From Acanthochromis polyacanthus (taxonomy: Eukaryota; Chordata; Actinopteri; Pomacentridae), in contig NC_067130.1 in NCBI RefSeq assembly GCF_021347895.1, positions 28,665,817-28,729,816 on the forward strand: a DNA stretch of 64,000 bases. Reading direction: 5' to 3'. A program made the translations under genes and the position numbers. The number at the start of each line of letters is the position of its first letter. Position 1 is the first letter of the stretch. A model generated the notes under the pieces. That model did not search any database. It saw only the letters and a program-made list of their open reading frames with translations, and was not told the DNA's origin. This document shows, piece after piece, positions 14,073 through 26,899 of this stretch.

Positions 14073-14288
14073 ACTGAAGCTTGTAGCTTCTTCAGAGGAG
14101 TCGTAGGTGTCTTGGTGGCCTCAGTGTCTTTCTTGGTCGGTCATACAGTTTATGAGGACAATATGATCTTGTTAGATTTACACTTGTTCCGTGAATTTCT
14201 TGATGATGGACTTAATTGTACTACATGAATATTTAGCAACTTGAAAATGTCCTTATATTCAGCCCCTGACTGGTGCTTTTCAGTTCAC
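14073..14288 (-). pseudogene. Tc1-like transposase N-terminal fragment
   Basis: The plus strand shows diagnostic blocks of the reverse complement of a Tc1 transposase N-terminal (DNA-binding) region: GGTGTCTTGGTGGCCTC, TTTATGAGGACAATA, TTCTTGATGATGGACTTAA, and CCTGACTGGTGCTTTTCA. It is the same subfamily as the relic at 7056-9063. Both ends are truncated and no TIR is present. It is wedged between the two direct repeats at 13772 and 14311. Confidence 0.8.
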
Positions 14289-14310
14289 TGCCTCCTACAT
14301 TTGACTGCTA

Positions 14311-14593
14311 TGTCCAAATTTTTAGTGTGGATGACATTGTGGATGATTTTTGAACAATGCAGTATATGATTTGTGTCACATCATCCCACCAGGGAGCCGA
14401 AAAATACAACCAGGCGGCACAATATGCAGGTTTGTTTATGCTGCAAAACAGGAAACTAGGGTTGAAAAAACAACAACTTTAAGCAAAAATGTGGAAAATT
14501 CAGGCAACCTATTAAATCGGTTAAAAGTTCAGTTGACAGTTTGATTGAGGACTATCAACATTCATCAATGCAAAGCAGAAAAGTAGACTTTTT
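14311..14593 (+). repeat. direct repeat, copy B
   Basis: Second copy of the block at 13772-14067, with a few small indels (about 283 bp). The two copies bracket a transposase fragment, so one duplication event or an unlisted repeat family could explain them. Confidence 0.85.
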
Positions 14594-16070
14594 TAGTGTT
14601 ACAACTGCAAGAATGATGCAATGTGGGGGATGTAGGACATATTGTACACTGTTATCATGGAACTGGGGCAAAGCTATAATTAAGTTGAGATTAGTTGTTT
14701 TAAAGGAGAACAGATATCGGAGCAGAAGAACCTTTCAAAAATGAATCTGAGAGGCTCTAAATGCGGCATACACAGTCTGAAGCAGGTATTTAGCTCAAAT
14801 TACTGAGGTGGCGTTTTATGTGTTGGTTGTTTGCTCCGAGCTCGCCGGCTTCTCTTTCTTTCGCTTTGCCAACCGGCGAGCAACACTTTGATTTATAGCT
14901 CCAAACAGGCTCCATCAAGGCATGTGCTGGTCTGAGAAACTTAACTGCATGTAGAGGAAATGGAGGAAGAAGGCAAAATGAGCAGTGTTTAGATGCAATA
15001 GGAAGCCGGAGAGCAGGGGGAGTCAAAGATGGAGGGTAATGGAGGCAGCCGAGGGAGGGCAGCGGGTTTAACAGGCTGCTGCGTCCTGTGAATAAGAAAC
15101 AGTGGTAATCAACGAAGCAGCTGTGGTACAGTGGTCCTAATGCCTCATCCCCGGAGGAAAGTGCTGATGAAGCTCGCCATCGCAGCCGCTGGAGCAGGAC
15201 AAACAGCGCTGGGAAGTAATGGAATATACGGCAGAGCGTAATCGGAAATGGCAACGGCAGGTAAACGGCTTGGAGACGCTGCCACGGGAGAAACAATGCG
15301 CTCTCAGGAGGGTCCAGGTAATCCATTTCATACCTCAGAGCTGACTGCACAGAGACCACCCAGGTCCATCAGTCAGAAATGCACAGTCATGGTCCGCAGC
15401 AGGTTTAAAGGTACCTGGTGTCGGGAAAATTACCCAGGAAGAAATTACTTATGAGCCCCGTGGGATTAAACTATGAAGCCTGGTGAAATAAAGACTGTAT
15501 TAAATGGCCCTGTGGTACTGCAAAGTATTTTCAACAGGAAAAGCTAAAGCTCCAAAATTAATAGAAAATCAATAAGGGCAATCATATGCATGTGTGAATG
15601 GTGTCAAAAAGTCCACGGAAGCCAAATAAAGTCGGGAATTTACATATTTACAAGTTTGAATTGATTTTTTACCAATGCTAGGCTCGTCTGTGGTGCACCA
15701 ATGGTTAAACCATACAGACAGAAATACATAAAAAATGTTAAATCAGTCAGTAAATCTGGGTAAAGTGGACATCAGTGCTGATAGGTATTGATAAGGAGCA
15801 GCTTGACAAGACTGAAAGGTTGAGTTTCAGACGTTTTTCTGGGAGTATATTTGTTACAATGAGGCTGATGTATAATTTCCTGTGCAACAGTCACATTGTA
15901 GGAAGTGTAATGTAAATTGAGGAAAATGAATTAAAACATATCATGCTACAACTTTTTTTGCTGTTTGTTTCAAAAAGAGAACTCGCACGGTTCTTACTTT
16001 CCATGACTAATCTACAAACGTGTGAACATCGACATTTGCAAGGTACATGAGCCAAATGCTAAAAAGAATA

Positions 16071-16198
16071 TATATTCACACGCATGCACTAAATAATAAA
16101 ATATTTGGCTGGAAGACTAAAATATGCATTAATCTCATAAAATGTTGACACCCCTTCCATGGAGTTAAACAATGAGAATAAATGCAGACAAAGGGGAA
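16071..16198 (+). mobile_element. 5'-truncated LINE 3' end
   Basis: Matches the minus-strand 3' end of the retrotransposon at 3006-5544: CATGCACTAAATAAT, then GGAGTTAAACAATGAGAATA, the AATAAA signal, then an A-rich tail. The 10-mer AAAAAGAATA at 16061-16070 recurs at 16199-16208 and is a likely target duplication, although it overlaps the A-rich tail. This copy shows the undisturbed sequence of the site where Tc1 copy 1 landed in the other copy. Confidence 0.75.
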
Positions 16199-16352
16199 AA
16201 AAAGAATAATAATGTCATGGAAACATACAGCTAGGTTCTAACCCTAAATAATATAAAAAACACACTGCTAGGCTGTCATTAAAATTAATATTGTTTAAAA
16301 TATAGAGAAGGAAAGTGCATCTCTACGAAGAGGAGGAATTACAGCTTATTTA

Positions 16353-16710
16353 CACTACTGTTCAAAAGTTTGGGTCACCCAGACAACTTTGTTTTCCATG
16401 AAAACTCACACTTTTATTCATGTGCTAACATAACTGCACAAAGGTTTGCTAACCATCAATGAGCCTTTCAACACCATTAGCTAACACAATGTAGCATTAG
16501 AACACAGGAGTGATGGTTGCTGGAAATGTTCCTCTGTACCCCTATGGAGATATTCCATTAAAAGTCAGCCTTTTCCAGCTAGAATAGTCATTTACCACAT
16601 TAATGTCAAGACTGGATTTCTGCATATTAAGTTATTTTCATTGGAAAGAAATGCTTTTCTTTCAAAAATAAGGGCATTTCTAAATGACCCCAAACTTTTG
16701 AACGGTACTG
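16353..16710 (-). mobile_element. Tc1-type MITE, inverted copy
   Basis: The ends are CACTACTGTTCAAAAGTTTG and the inverse CTTTTGAACGGTACTG. It is 358 bp, flanked by TA at 16351-16352 and 16711-16712, and is the reverse complement of the element at 913-1273. Moderately diverged, non-coding. Confidence 0.87.
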
Positions 16711-18445
16711 TATATCATGACAGCCAACACAAATCCTTACCTTTTGGTCAAATGGCAACTTTCAACCCAGTCGTGCAGTTTTCAGGACTTAGTAAGCCTC
16801 TAACTCCTACATTCTTTAGACAGAACCTCTTCCTGGGGATAAGACGTCTCGTTAAAATAACCACTGGCCTCGGTTATACTCCATAAATTGACTAAGGAGC
16901 TTCTTTGGACTGAAACTCCAAACCTTATCTCTATTTTTAACTCTTGTACTGTGATGCTCAGAAAATGACTCATACAACCCATAAGAAACTGATAATTAAT
17001 TGACACACAAGTAAACGATAACTCAAAAGCTCAAAATTGGTTTGACTTTCATGGAAGTATGGAAATATTTTACCTAACGAAAGGATGACATTGACCAAAA
17101 ATTGGGACTTTGTCTGCAGTCTCTTTTGGCAATAGTTTCCCCTACACAAGGCAACAAAGCTAATTTGCGTGAGCATTTAAATCAGCAGCACAAAGCTTAC
17201 ATTAAACTTGCAAAGATGTGATAAATACACAATTTAGTCACTTGAAAAGTGGTGCCATTATGTACCTTTTTATCTCAAGATACCACCCAGAGCTGTATGA
17301 AAAATACGAGACATGAAAGAAAGCTGTCATGAGTGGGATAGTATGCAGCTACTAACAGCTACACAGAAATCTGACAGTCCATTCAATCAGAAACAACAAA
17401 AAACTGAAAATCCACTGTTCGGCAGCCCTTCCTCTCTACAGTAAAACCACCAAGCCAATTACTATTTAGAAAATATTTCATGTTTAAAATCAATTTAACT
17501 CAAGTAAAGAGGTTTTGTACTGACTGGAAGTGAGTTATTAATATCTGACAACAAAAATAACTGCTGCAGTTCTTTCAAATAAGACAGAAAAATTAAGTAA
17601 TGCTACAGAAACAGTTTTCTTCCTTCAAGTAAAAGACTAAAATCAAACAAACTCACTGTGTCTAAAAAGTCACCGAACGAAGCGTCAAAACTGCTCAGAT
17701 GGCAACTCTGAGCTCCAAACGGAATTAAACTCCCACTTGCTCGTCCTTTTTCAAGAACACAAAGTCTCTGCTTTCATGAGGGTTCAGACGAGGTTTGGGT
17801 TTGGACAGGTGGATTTATGAGAGTGAAAGAAAACGCTCCGCTTGTCTTCTGTTGCTTCTGTTAAAAGCATTTCGTCTTCGCCGCTGGCAGATGATTTGGC
17901 TATGGAGCCGAAACCACTCACTGTTAATTGCTGCTGCTAATTTCACACGCTTGATAAGCTGTCATGAGCACGCACACACAACTCAGATGCATCAAAGTGT
18001 GCAGTCTGAAAGCACAAACAAATGCATGAAAGCGATATGCACAGAACAAGTACCATCAACCGACACAGCAGACAGGTAAATTACCTTTCACCTCGTTTAT
18101 TTACGGTTGTCAGAAAACACCTGTCACCGACAGGAGATGTGTAGCACACTAAAAGAAAACATCTACTGTCATGAATCCACCTCCGCACCACGACTACAAC
18201 CACAACATGTTGCTTAAAGTGTATTTTTTAAAGTCCATTCATTTATTTATAGGGTCATAGCACAATTGGAGAACTTTTCGGCTTCAAAGTTTTTGAAAAA
18301 TACACCTTCTCTTGTATAATTTTCTGCTCCACATTCATAAATAAGAGGTAATAAACTATCAGAGGCTTGGTTAGCTCAGCTTACATATCACTGGTACCTT
18401 TTTATTCCATGTTTTATTTGTTGCTTGCTCACCCTACTCTAATCA

Positions 18446-18665
18446 TAGTAACAGGGTTGCAATGATACAGAAACCTTAAACCAATCCATGGATCCAGACT
18501 ATAAGCTGCATCACTGCCAAAATCTAATCACTTGGTCCTTGTGTCATTTCTAGCTATCCTTGAAAATTTCATCCAAATTTGTTGGTCTGTTTAAGAGTAA
18601 TGTTGCTAACAGACAAACAGACATACGCCGATTGTCATAACTCCACCGCATTCCTTGGCAGAGTA
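18446..18665 (+). mobile_element. R1 element, truncated right half
   Basis: Matches the right half of R1: ATCCAGACTATAAGCTGCAT, AATCTAATCACTTGGTCCTT, and the terminus CCTTGGCAGAGTA at 18653-18665. The left half is absent. Confidence 0.8.
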
Positions 18666-20904
18666 AAAATAGAAGAGAGGACATAGCTTTTCTCCACCCA
18701 TTCTTTTGGAAAACTGTTTGATGATGCTAATTCCAGCGTATCATGTGAGTCACTGTTTTCTTCTTCTTCTATCAGCTAAAAAGGCTATGCTAACAGGGTT
18801 GTTGTGGGACACATGTTCCATGCATAATAATTGTTTAAAATATCATGCTAATTAAGAAAAAGAGAGAACAATGAAAAAAGTAGTACCAGAACAAAGAGAT
18901 AACGGTTGAATTTTATTTGAGATTTAATTTGGCCATCACAGGGGTGGGACAGGAGAAAAATGGTGCTTTAGAAGGAACTCCAGACTTGGAGTGGCATTTT
19001 AAAAAATATTTTCAAATATTCTTTTCTCCTAGTTTTTTTTTTTTTAGATTTGGTCTCGGGACAAATAAATTGACACAACAACTGCATGCTTTGGTATTTT
19101 ATACATGGATGATTTGAAATGTGATGGGTGGGTAAAATGTCCTCCAATTCTACAACATTTGCCTCTCAAGAATGTGGAGAAAACCTCTTTCATCGTGCAT
19201 GACAGTGGGCAACAAAATTTTTCATACACTAATTTCAAGCACATGGCACGAGGAGTTACACAAACACGTATACTTTAATTCCAACTTTAAACTTAAACAC
19301 GCTAAAAGTGTCAACTGGGAAGCCATGCTGTGAAACTGGAAATGTGACCTGTTTCTGCACTAATTTATTCCCACAGCAACTCCCCAAGTAGACAAAACCT
19401 CAACACAAACAGTTGGAGAAACAAACACACACCAGCATCCCTGTGGTAAACCGTCATGGCTGAACAACGCACAAGTGCTGTAAGATTCGTCTCCTCTAAT
19501 TCCCCCGTTCACACTCAAACACTGAAGACGCCACGGGAGGCAGTTCATTGTGAATTCAACCTTGAAGATGCGCTGGTGTCAAAAAGACGTCCTGCAGCTC
19601 CACCGGAGAGAGAATCCGTCGATGTGCTGTAAATGGCTTCCGATGCACAAGAAAAACGAACTTGGAGACGACTAATCAGGCTTGTTTGGATTCCTTCGAG
19701 CAACGGAGGCAAGACTTTTGTTTTCTACTGCGACTCAACAATGCCAAAGAGTGAAAGTCACAGTCAGCAGCTTCCCAGTTTCCAACCAAAAAAAAAAAAA
19801 AAAAAACTTTAAAGGACTTCTGTACGAGAAACACTGCTCTGGATGTGAACCACTATCATGCTCTAGTAAAGATGAAAATGCTTCGTAACAATTTCCGATT
19901 CAGATTCTTTGAATTTCAGGTGATTAAAGTTACTGCAACAGAAAAATCCTGCTTTCCCATTGTTTCATGAGTAATAATCTAATTATAACATGGGCTGTGT
20001 TATTTAAAAAAACAATCACAGGTGGCATCTTTCTGCATCATGCTGACATACTTTAAGTAGCATTTTCAACACAGTATTACAGGGTGGTATTACTACTTTA
20101 ACATGAAGTATCTGAGCACATACCCTATATCTGTCTATCAAGGTAAACAAACTTAGCTACAAGTTACTAGGAATGGTAATCATTAATTGTCTGTACATTA
20201 GCTTCACTCGCTTGTTATGCCACCTCATATGTTGTGACTACTTTTATGAAAACTGAAGAAACAGTGTTTATTGCTGACAGAATGTTGTTGGTTAATCCCA
20301 TGAAATCAATATCTGACACTATATTTTACTGATGTTAATCAGAAAATTGCCCTCATCAGCTTAATAATACAAGCAAACAGTTATGGCTTCAGTTACGGTT
20401 TTGAATTAAACGAAAGACAAAGTCAACCCTTGTCCGAAATACATGATATTATAAAACAAAAAAGGATTGTGCACTTGTTAAGCCTCTGGTTATTTACCAT
20501 GTTTAAATTTATTTTGTTCATTACTTTAGCAACCTGAGGAGGCGAACACTCAGACTATGAAGCATTGTGGAGGTTTAGCTAGCCATGGGCACCATGACAG
20601 AGAGCTTACTTAGTTCAAAGGAGCAGGACGCTAATAAGACAACACTCTTATAGCCAAGTTGCTAAAATATGTAAACTGCTTTTGTGGCAAATGTCAAAAT
20701 AAGTACAGTGTCAGTACATGAAAGAGTCAAATAAAATAACTAGTAAAAAATGATGAGTTAAATGAATAATTAGCCAGACTCCGATGCATATCAAACAATA
20801 GAACTAGATACTTTAGAAACTACAGAATAAGATTAATGATTAAAAGTTAGACCTCAGCAGAAATACAGCAGGTGTTTGCAATGCACCGTTTGAAAGCCAG
20901 CATG

Positions 20905-21181
20905 AGGGAAATGGTAAATGGTCTGTATTTATATAGCGCTTTACTATACCTGCAAGGTACCCAAAGCGCTTTACATGATACGTCACATTCACCCATTCAC
21001 ACACACATTCACACACTGATGGCGGAAGCTGCCATGCAAGGCGCTAACCACGACCCCATCAGGAGCAATTCGGGGTTAGGTGTCTTGCTCAGGGACACCT
21101 CGAACACGACGGGGCGAGGATCGAACCAGCAACCCTTCGGTTGCAAGACGGCCACTCTACCCACTGAGCCATGCCACCCCA
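20905..21181 (-). mobile_element. tRNA-derived SINE
   Basis: Read on the minus strand from about 21181, it starts with a tRNA-like head: an A-box-like TGGCTCAGTGGGTAGAGTGG and a B box GGTTCGATCC. The body follows, with the plus-strand block ACCCATTCACACACACATTC, and the tail contains AGCGCTTT and TTTATATAGCGC motifs. The layout is that of a Pol III SINE. The head does not fold as a full tRNA, so I do not call a tRNA gene. Confidence 0.8.
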
Positions 21182-21645
21182 CAAATGAGTTTAGGAACCA
21201 AGAAACGGAATCACAATGAACCTTTCTTAATCACTCCTTTTGGATCTGCACAAGTTGAAACTGGTTTCAGGTACAATCTTTATGCAAAAATCCAACTTTA
21301 AGGGGCCACTGAGAGAACCTGCAATTTAAATATGTGTGAAAAATTCTAATGACATTAAGGTGCTACTTCCAAAAACTCAAGAGGCAGCTTTTCATTTCCA
21401 TAAGTGGTTAAAGATCTCTATAGCAAACTTTATTTCAAATTCATGTAATGGCTGGAGGACTGTAAATTGCTGCTCCATCAGGAAGATGTTTAAACTCACA
21501 GCTGTGTCGTTTTGCATTTGATTTACATCCATCCTTGATGAATTCACTCACTTGTTGAGGTTGCCGCTACTTTGGTGCAATTTCTTTTATTCAAATTTGT
21601 ATTTTTCACTTTGGCCACAGTATTTTTGTAAACACACATAAACAA

Positions 21646-22067
21646 GGTGTCCCTAAGAGTCTGGATACGTTGGAAATCTCATTAACTATATATTTTCTTA
21701 CCTCCACAGATTAAATATGTCGAAAGAAGAAAGAGTTGAGGTGGTACTTCTCAGTGGATGTGAAGGGTGGACATATGAAAAGGAGGATTCCACTTGGCTT
21801 TTCCATGGTGGTGAAGGTGATGGGCAGTGCCATGGACAAAGCCCGCTCTGGATGATCAAATGCATCAGCTGAAACTAAAGAATTGGTCATGCTTAAAATT
21901 CATGCTAACCCCAAAAAACACCCTCCCTAGCCTTATCTTTTGATATGTCCATCCTTCACGTTCACTAAGAAATACCATTTCAACTTTTTTCTTTCAACAA
22001 AGCCATATTTAAGTCTGTAGAGGCAATAGTTAATGAGATCTCCTATGTGTCCAGATTTTTTTGACAG
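21646..22067 (+). mobile_element. internally deleted mariner-like element
   Basis: The ends form an inverted repeat of about 40 bp: GTCTGGATACGTTGGAAATC...TCATTAACTA on the left, mirrored by TTAATGAGATCTCCTATG and GTGTCCAGA on the right. After an ATG at 21717 the interior starts MSKEERVEVVLLSG, which looks like the first helix of a mariner-type transposase, then loses coding sense. Non-autonomous relic; the class is inferred from TIR and N-terminus only. Confidence 0.6.
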
Positions 22068-23159
22068 AATCCTGCTGGTGCAAAGTGCAAAACAGAAGGA
22101 CAACAACCAAATTAGGAGAGTAATTCTGTCCTCACATTAGCTTAGAAAGGGTTGGAAGATTAAAATGACTGATTACTCGTCGCTGGCTGTTCTCCATCAT
22201 GGGATCGTAGAGTGTTTGTTCAGTGGCTGCAGTGAGCTGGAGCAAAACTGGAATGCTGTTTGTTTGATGGCTTGTTGGAAACCGACGTACGGCTGGGAGG
22301 AAAGCGGAACTGTCAGCAGCGTGAATGGATCATAACCGTCGATGCTGTGCAGCGTTGGCACAATTTTCAAAGTCCGATCCATCTATCAGCTGCATGTGTT
22401 TGTGCCTTCGGGAAAACGGCAGCGGGGCTCGTCGATGAAGCATTTCCTCACCGCTGAGCAGCAGAAGAATAAACGCAGGAATAGCATGCGCTTGTTTCTG
22501 CATTGGTTGAGTTTGCATATGCTACTCTGACAGGTAAACCAACGACGTGCCAGTTTCACAACACACTGAAGTCAGTATACGGTGCAACAGCAGTATTCTA
22601 TTCCCAACGCAGGACTGACACTAATGCCGGTGGGGTTTTTTGACAATGCAGCAGGTCAGCAGTCAAATCAAAAAAACCCAACTACATCTACTTGGAGAAA
22701 AGCCCACAAAGTAAGCTTTAGGTAAACATGGTGGTAGAGGATGAGCAAGGAAAAGAGCTGATGTCAGACTGAAAGACAAATACTGAACATGAGGGCTGTA
22801 TTTAATTTAGTTCCAACTATTCCAGTCACTTTTTGTCCAATAAAATTGGAGGAATATGTATAAAAAAAAAGACAATAATGCTTTCCCTGTTCATGTGAGG
22901 TTGACGCAAAGACCCTCAAATTAAGGGGACATTCTGGTATTTGTCAAACTGGGCGTCATTTTCTCAGATTTTTGTCATGTAGGGACAATCGATAAATCAA
23001 TATTGTACCAAGTTGATGCCAAATTTCTGAAAACTTCATTCAGATTGCAGGAAAAGGTGGAAAATGTGGCCAAAATCCTATTATTTTTGACTCAAATCTG
23101 TTTGTTTTTTCCTAATAAGAACAACACAAACCATGTGATACCTAATCTGTTCCATTTGG

Positions 23160-23934
23160 ATTTGATCTACTGTTAGATATAGTCCGAAATAAGATTTTCA
23201 ATGCTCACTCTAAACAGTTGTATGTTCAACTATGCAAAAAAATTTCATTCTTAATCAAATTTAAACAGATGAATTATAGAAAATTTCACATCCTGTAGAC
23301 TGGTCAGGAGAAGGAAAAGTCGCTCTAGAGACTAAAACTTTTATTTGTATCAGGCTATAAACATGTTTTTTCTGCTGTAAAGTTTTATTACATTATGTTT
23401 ACATTTTAACATGGAGGTCTATGGTGATTGACTCATTTTGGGAAACAGCCTCTAACGGCCATTTGTGTCTGCAGTTTTTAGTACTTTGGATTTGGTTTCC
23501 TTTTTTTGCCCAATAATCCAATGTGCTCCATTCTCATTTATACTAATTCTATATGTGGTTCTAAATCAGACACAGGTAAGATTTTTTGAAATGCAATCTC
23601 AGTCAGAGCAGTTATGTGTTCTACTACGCATAAGTTTAATTCTTAATCTAATTCAAACAGCCAAGTCATATATAAAAAAATCATACCCTGTACACTGGTC
23701 AAGAATAAGAAAAGTAGCTATAGAGACTGAAACATCTATCTGTACCAGGCTGTAAATATGTTTATTTCTGTTGTAAAGTTGGACATTTTAACATGGGGTC
23801 TATGGGGATTGACTAATTTTTGGAGACAGCTTCTAGTGGACATTCGTGGAACTGCAGCTTTTGAAATTTTCACATTGGCTTCATTTTGTCAGGCTTGGAG
23901 GTCGAAGCTGTTTTTAATGAAAACAAATCTTGGA
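23160..23934 (+). repeat. dispersed fish repeat, two tandem copies about 395 bp apart
   Basis: Two diverged direct copies share CTGTAAAGTT, ACATTTTAACATGG, TCTATGG(T/G)GATTGACT and an 'ACTGCAG' block (for example 23353 against 23748). A third copy lies at 38728-39245. The 'GGTCTATGGGGATTGACT' signature is one I know as very common in teleost genomes. Non-coding. Confidence 0.7.
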
Positions 23935-26650
23935 AAAGTCATTTTTTTGTTTTGTGATATTCATAATCATGACTAGTAATTCACTGCTTTATTATACAGC
24001 ATTCAGTTGCGCCTAAAGTCTTCTTTTACAAATTTTATACGCACAGTCAGTAAAACTTAAACTTTTTTGGTACTTTTGCCATTGCATTTTTTTTTCCAAA
24101 TAAAAACTTGTAGACATTAGCTACCATCTAATGTTTGCTACTACTTCTTTAGCACACAGTTTAACCAGATTTTTTTTTTAAAGAAATATGATCACCAGAC
24201 ACTAATTTATGCGTTTACTTTCAGTTAGACTCCATGGAAAGTTTATCTCGTGAAGTGTAGCTTTTTTGAAAGTGGTTGGAGCTGTTGATTTGTATCAAAA
24301 TTTTAAAATAAAACAGTCACAAAAATATGATTTTTTTATAATTTGACCAGGTTCACAAGTATTAAAAACTCTCTTTAAATCATTTACCTTTATAGCAACA
24401 GCTCAGTTTTCTACAAGTCACTGCCTTCTGCCCGCTGTGTATAATGACCCATTTGTCTTGTACATTAGTCCTGTTTTGCCACATGCGTGGGCCTGCACAT
24501 GCACATTTCTTGGGACACAGAGCAGCAGTTTAGTCCGCAAATGAAGTAAACACTTAGAAGGATTAATGAGTAATTGACAAGGCCGCAAACACAGAGACTT
24601 AATGGAGCCAAGTCATCAATCACAGGGATTAGCCAGAGGAAAACATCCACAATGCACTGACCGAGCCATCTCCACTAATCCTCCCATTCCCCCAATCCAT
24701 CTCACACCCCTGCTTCCTCGCTTTAATTTAAATAATGGCCTCGGCCACCTGCACAGGTTAATGCGCACATCTCCGCAGGACACATAGAAAATACAAACAA
24801 GTCTGACAGCGAATGTGCCGGGAGAAGATTCAGGATGCAGTGATTAACAGATCAGAATAAACGTCTACCTAGGGGCGTTTTTTTAATCACTTCGTCATTC
24901 AACATTTTCCACCGTTCAGCCCATCCTTCCGTCACAATTTAGGGCGTCGCGCTCTACGATATGAATCATAATGCCTACAATGCCGCGACAGTATTGCTAT
25001 TTATCATTTTAAGGTGAACGGAGGGAAAGATTGATGCAGGCTTTATACAAATGACAGCGCAGATAACAAAGAATAGCCGTTATCACTGACGGTGCAAGAA
25101 AGGAGGCGACTCTGCAAATCTGCCGTTAAACACCTCAAAACAGGCCTGTCAACAGTTTTTTGTCACACAAAACTCTTTTCCCACGGTCACGCTGCGCACT
25201 AGGACATCCGAGGAGGGAGTTCTCGCTCTAAATTACCTCTGCAGAGACTTTTTTCTTCCCGAACTTTAGGGTTAATGATTTCTTTCTTGAGCAGCTTCTG
25301 GGCTCGGTGAGGAGCACAGGTTTCTGGATTTAATTGGTTTTTATATCTAATCTTTTTCACACAGTATCTGCTCGTGAGAATGGAAATTGACAAAAAACAT
25401 GAGAAACATACAAACTCGGTACAGCTTAAGATTTTTGGACCTCTAGGCTATGAAACAACACTGCTGATGCATTAAAGATAGAGCTGTAATGGAAATTTTG
25501 AGAAACGTGAATATTCCAGATTTCTGCATAAATTTGGACGAAAACATCATCAGATTTACACACAAATTCAAAAGCTGCTCAAGAGAAACAAGTTAAACAA
25601 AGGAGATAAAAAAAGTTTAATCCAATGTTACATATTTATAAGTGGAAAACCTTTGATTTTAGTATCTTGGGTGCAGAAATAACCACAAGTTGATATTTCT
25701 GATCAGTCCTGCACACCAGCTTCATGGATTTTTAGTCCATTTCCTCACATGAACTTTTCACTTCAGGTGCCTCTACAACATTTCTAATATGACTAGCTAG
25801 ATCCCTGTTCTCTAAATACTTTACCCCCCTCCTGACTCTAATTACACCTTTAAATTAAGTGCTAATCTCACAATTTCAAACATACTTCAGCCACTAACAG
25901 ATATGCGACACTGATAAATAATAAACCAAGTGCAAAACATGAGTCTTATTTAAATTAGCTTCTGTTTATGTACCTGCAGTCTTTGTGCAAGAATCTGACC
26001 ATGTTTTTGGTCATATTTAAGAGGAAATATTAAAACTTCTGCACTTTCTGCCGTAAATGACTAATTATGTGTTCATCAACTTGGACAGTGAAGTGCTTTA
26101 AATTGTTCAAAAAGAAAAAAAAAAAGAGTGTCAAGATGGTGAGCAGGGCTATGGATCAATCCACCCCCTTCGTTCTGTCACCCCGCTGCATTAATCAGAG
26201 CTCCTCGGCTGCCGCTCATATCTCCTGCATTGAGCGCCACATCTCTCAGCGGTTGTTATTTACGACGCCTCCTCCAGGACACAGACGCCCGACATCTTTC
26301 AATGATATTTACTCAGACCGAGAGAGAGCAAGACAAAGAGGGAGGACGGATAATGAGGGCAGCCGATGCCAATTCACTGCTCAATCTCTGCAGTCACAGT
26401 CCCACAGCTCTTTACCGTGTCTGAAAATAACGAATCTTCTCTCCGTCCCGAAACTGTACAGCTGAGAACCACCACATTCGTCATTCAGGTTTTCTAAAGG
26501 CGCGCTGTACAATAACAAGAACAAAAAATATCTGTTATATTCCAATAGGAAAATGTGGCAGCAATGGTACCAGAAAAAAATATTTAAAAATTTGTGGAAT
26601 AATGCAAGACTTAAAAACTGAAAAAGCCAATTAATGACTGCAAGCATGTG

Positions 26651-26653
<3 letters not shown>

Positions 26654-26684
<31 letters not shown>
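26654..26684. repeat. (AT)n microsatellite
   Basis: AT dinucleotide run of about 15 units immediately beside the transposase fragment at 26717. Confidence 0.95.
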
Positions 26685-26687
<3 letters not shown>

Positions 26688-26716
26688 TTTATTAGTTACA
26701 GTAAAATGGTGTAATT

Positions 26717-26899
26717 TTACAGCCACATATTGTCAAAGAACAAATTACTATTTGATGCTATGTAGAGATCTTCACCATTCTTGAGCCTCTCCGCGACTCT
26801 GTGGACGGTCATCCGGCTGATGTTCAGCTGCTTGGCTCTGTCAGACCTGTTGTGGCCAGCATGAAGGAGAGCAGATATCTCAACTCTTTTGACTTCCAT
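26717..26899 (-). pseudogene. mariner/Tc1-type transposase helix-turn-helix fragment
   Basis: The minus-strand peptide begins MEVKRVEISALLHAGHNRSD and continues with an AKQLNISRMTVHRVAERLKN segment. This is a helix-turn-helix DNA-binding domain typical of the N-terminus of mariner/Tc1 superfamily transposases. After the HTH the sequence leaves the family within about a dozen residues, and no catalytic domain follows. It sits inside sequence with TTACAGTAAAATG-type repeats at 26697 and 27255, so it may be cargo of a larger non-autonomous element. Confidence 0.75.

Noticed and set aside
14790..15359. 189-residue minus-strand open frame
   Set aside because: No recognisable domain or splice-bounded structure; Leu/Pro/Ser-rich composition typical of chance in a moderately GC-rich stretch.
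18368..18382. tRNA A-box-like GGTTAGCTCAGCT
   Set aside because: No B box or cloverleaf downstream.
21110..21181. tRNA gene on the minus strand
   Set aside because: A and B boxes are present but the stems are incomplete and a long non-tRNA body follows; it is the head of a SINE.
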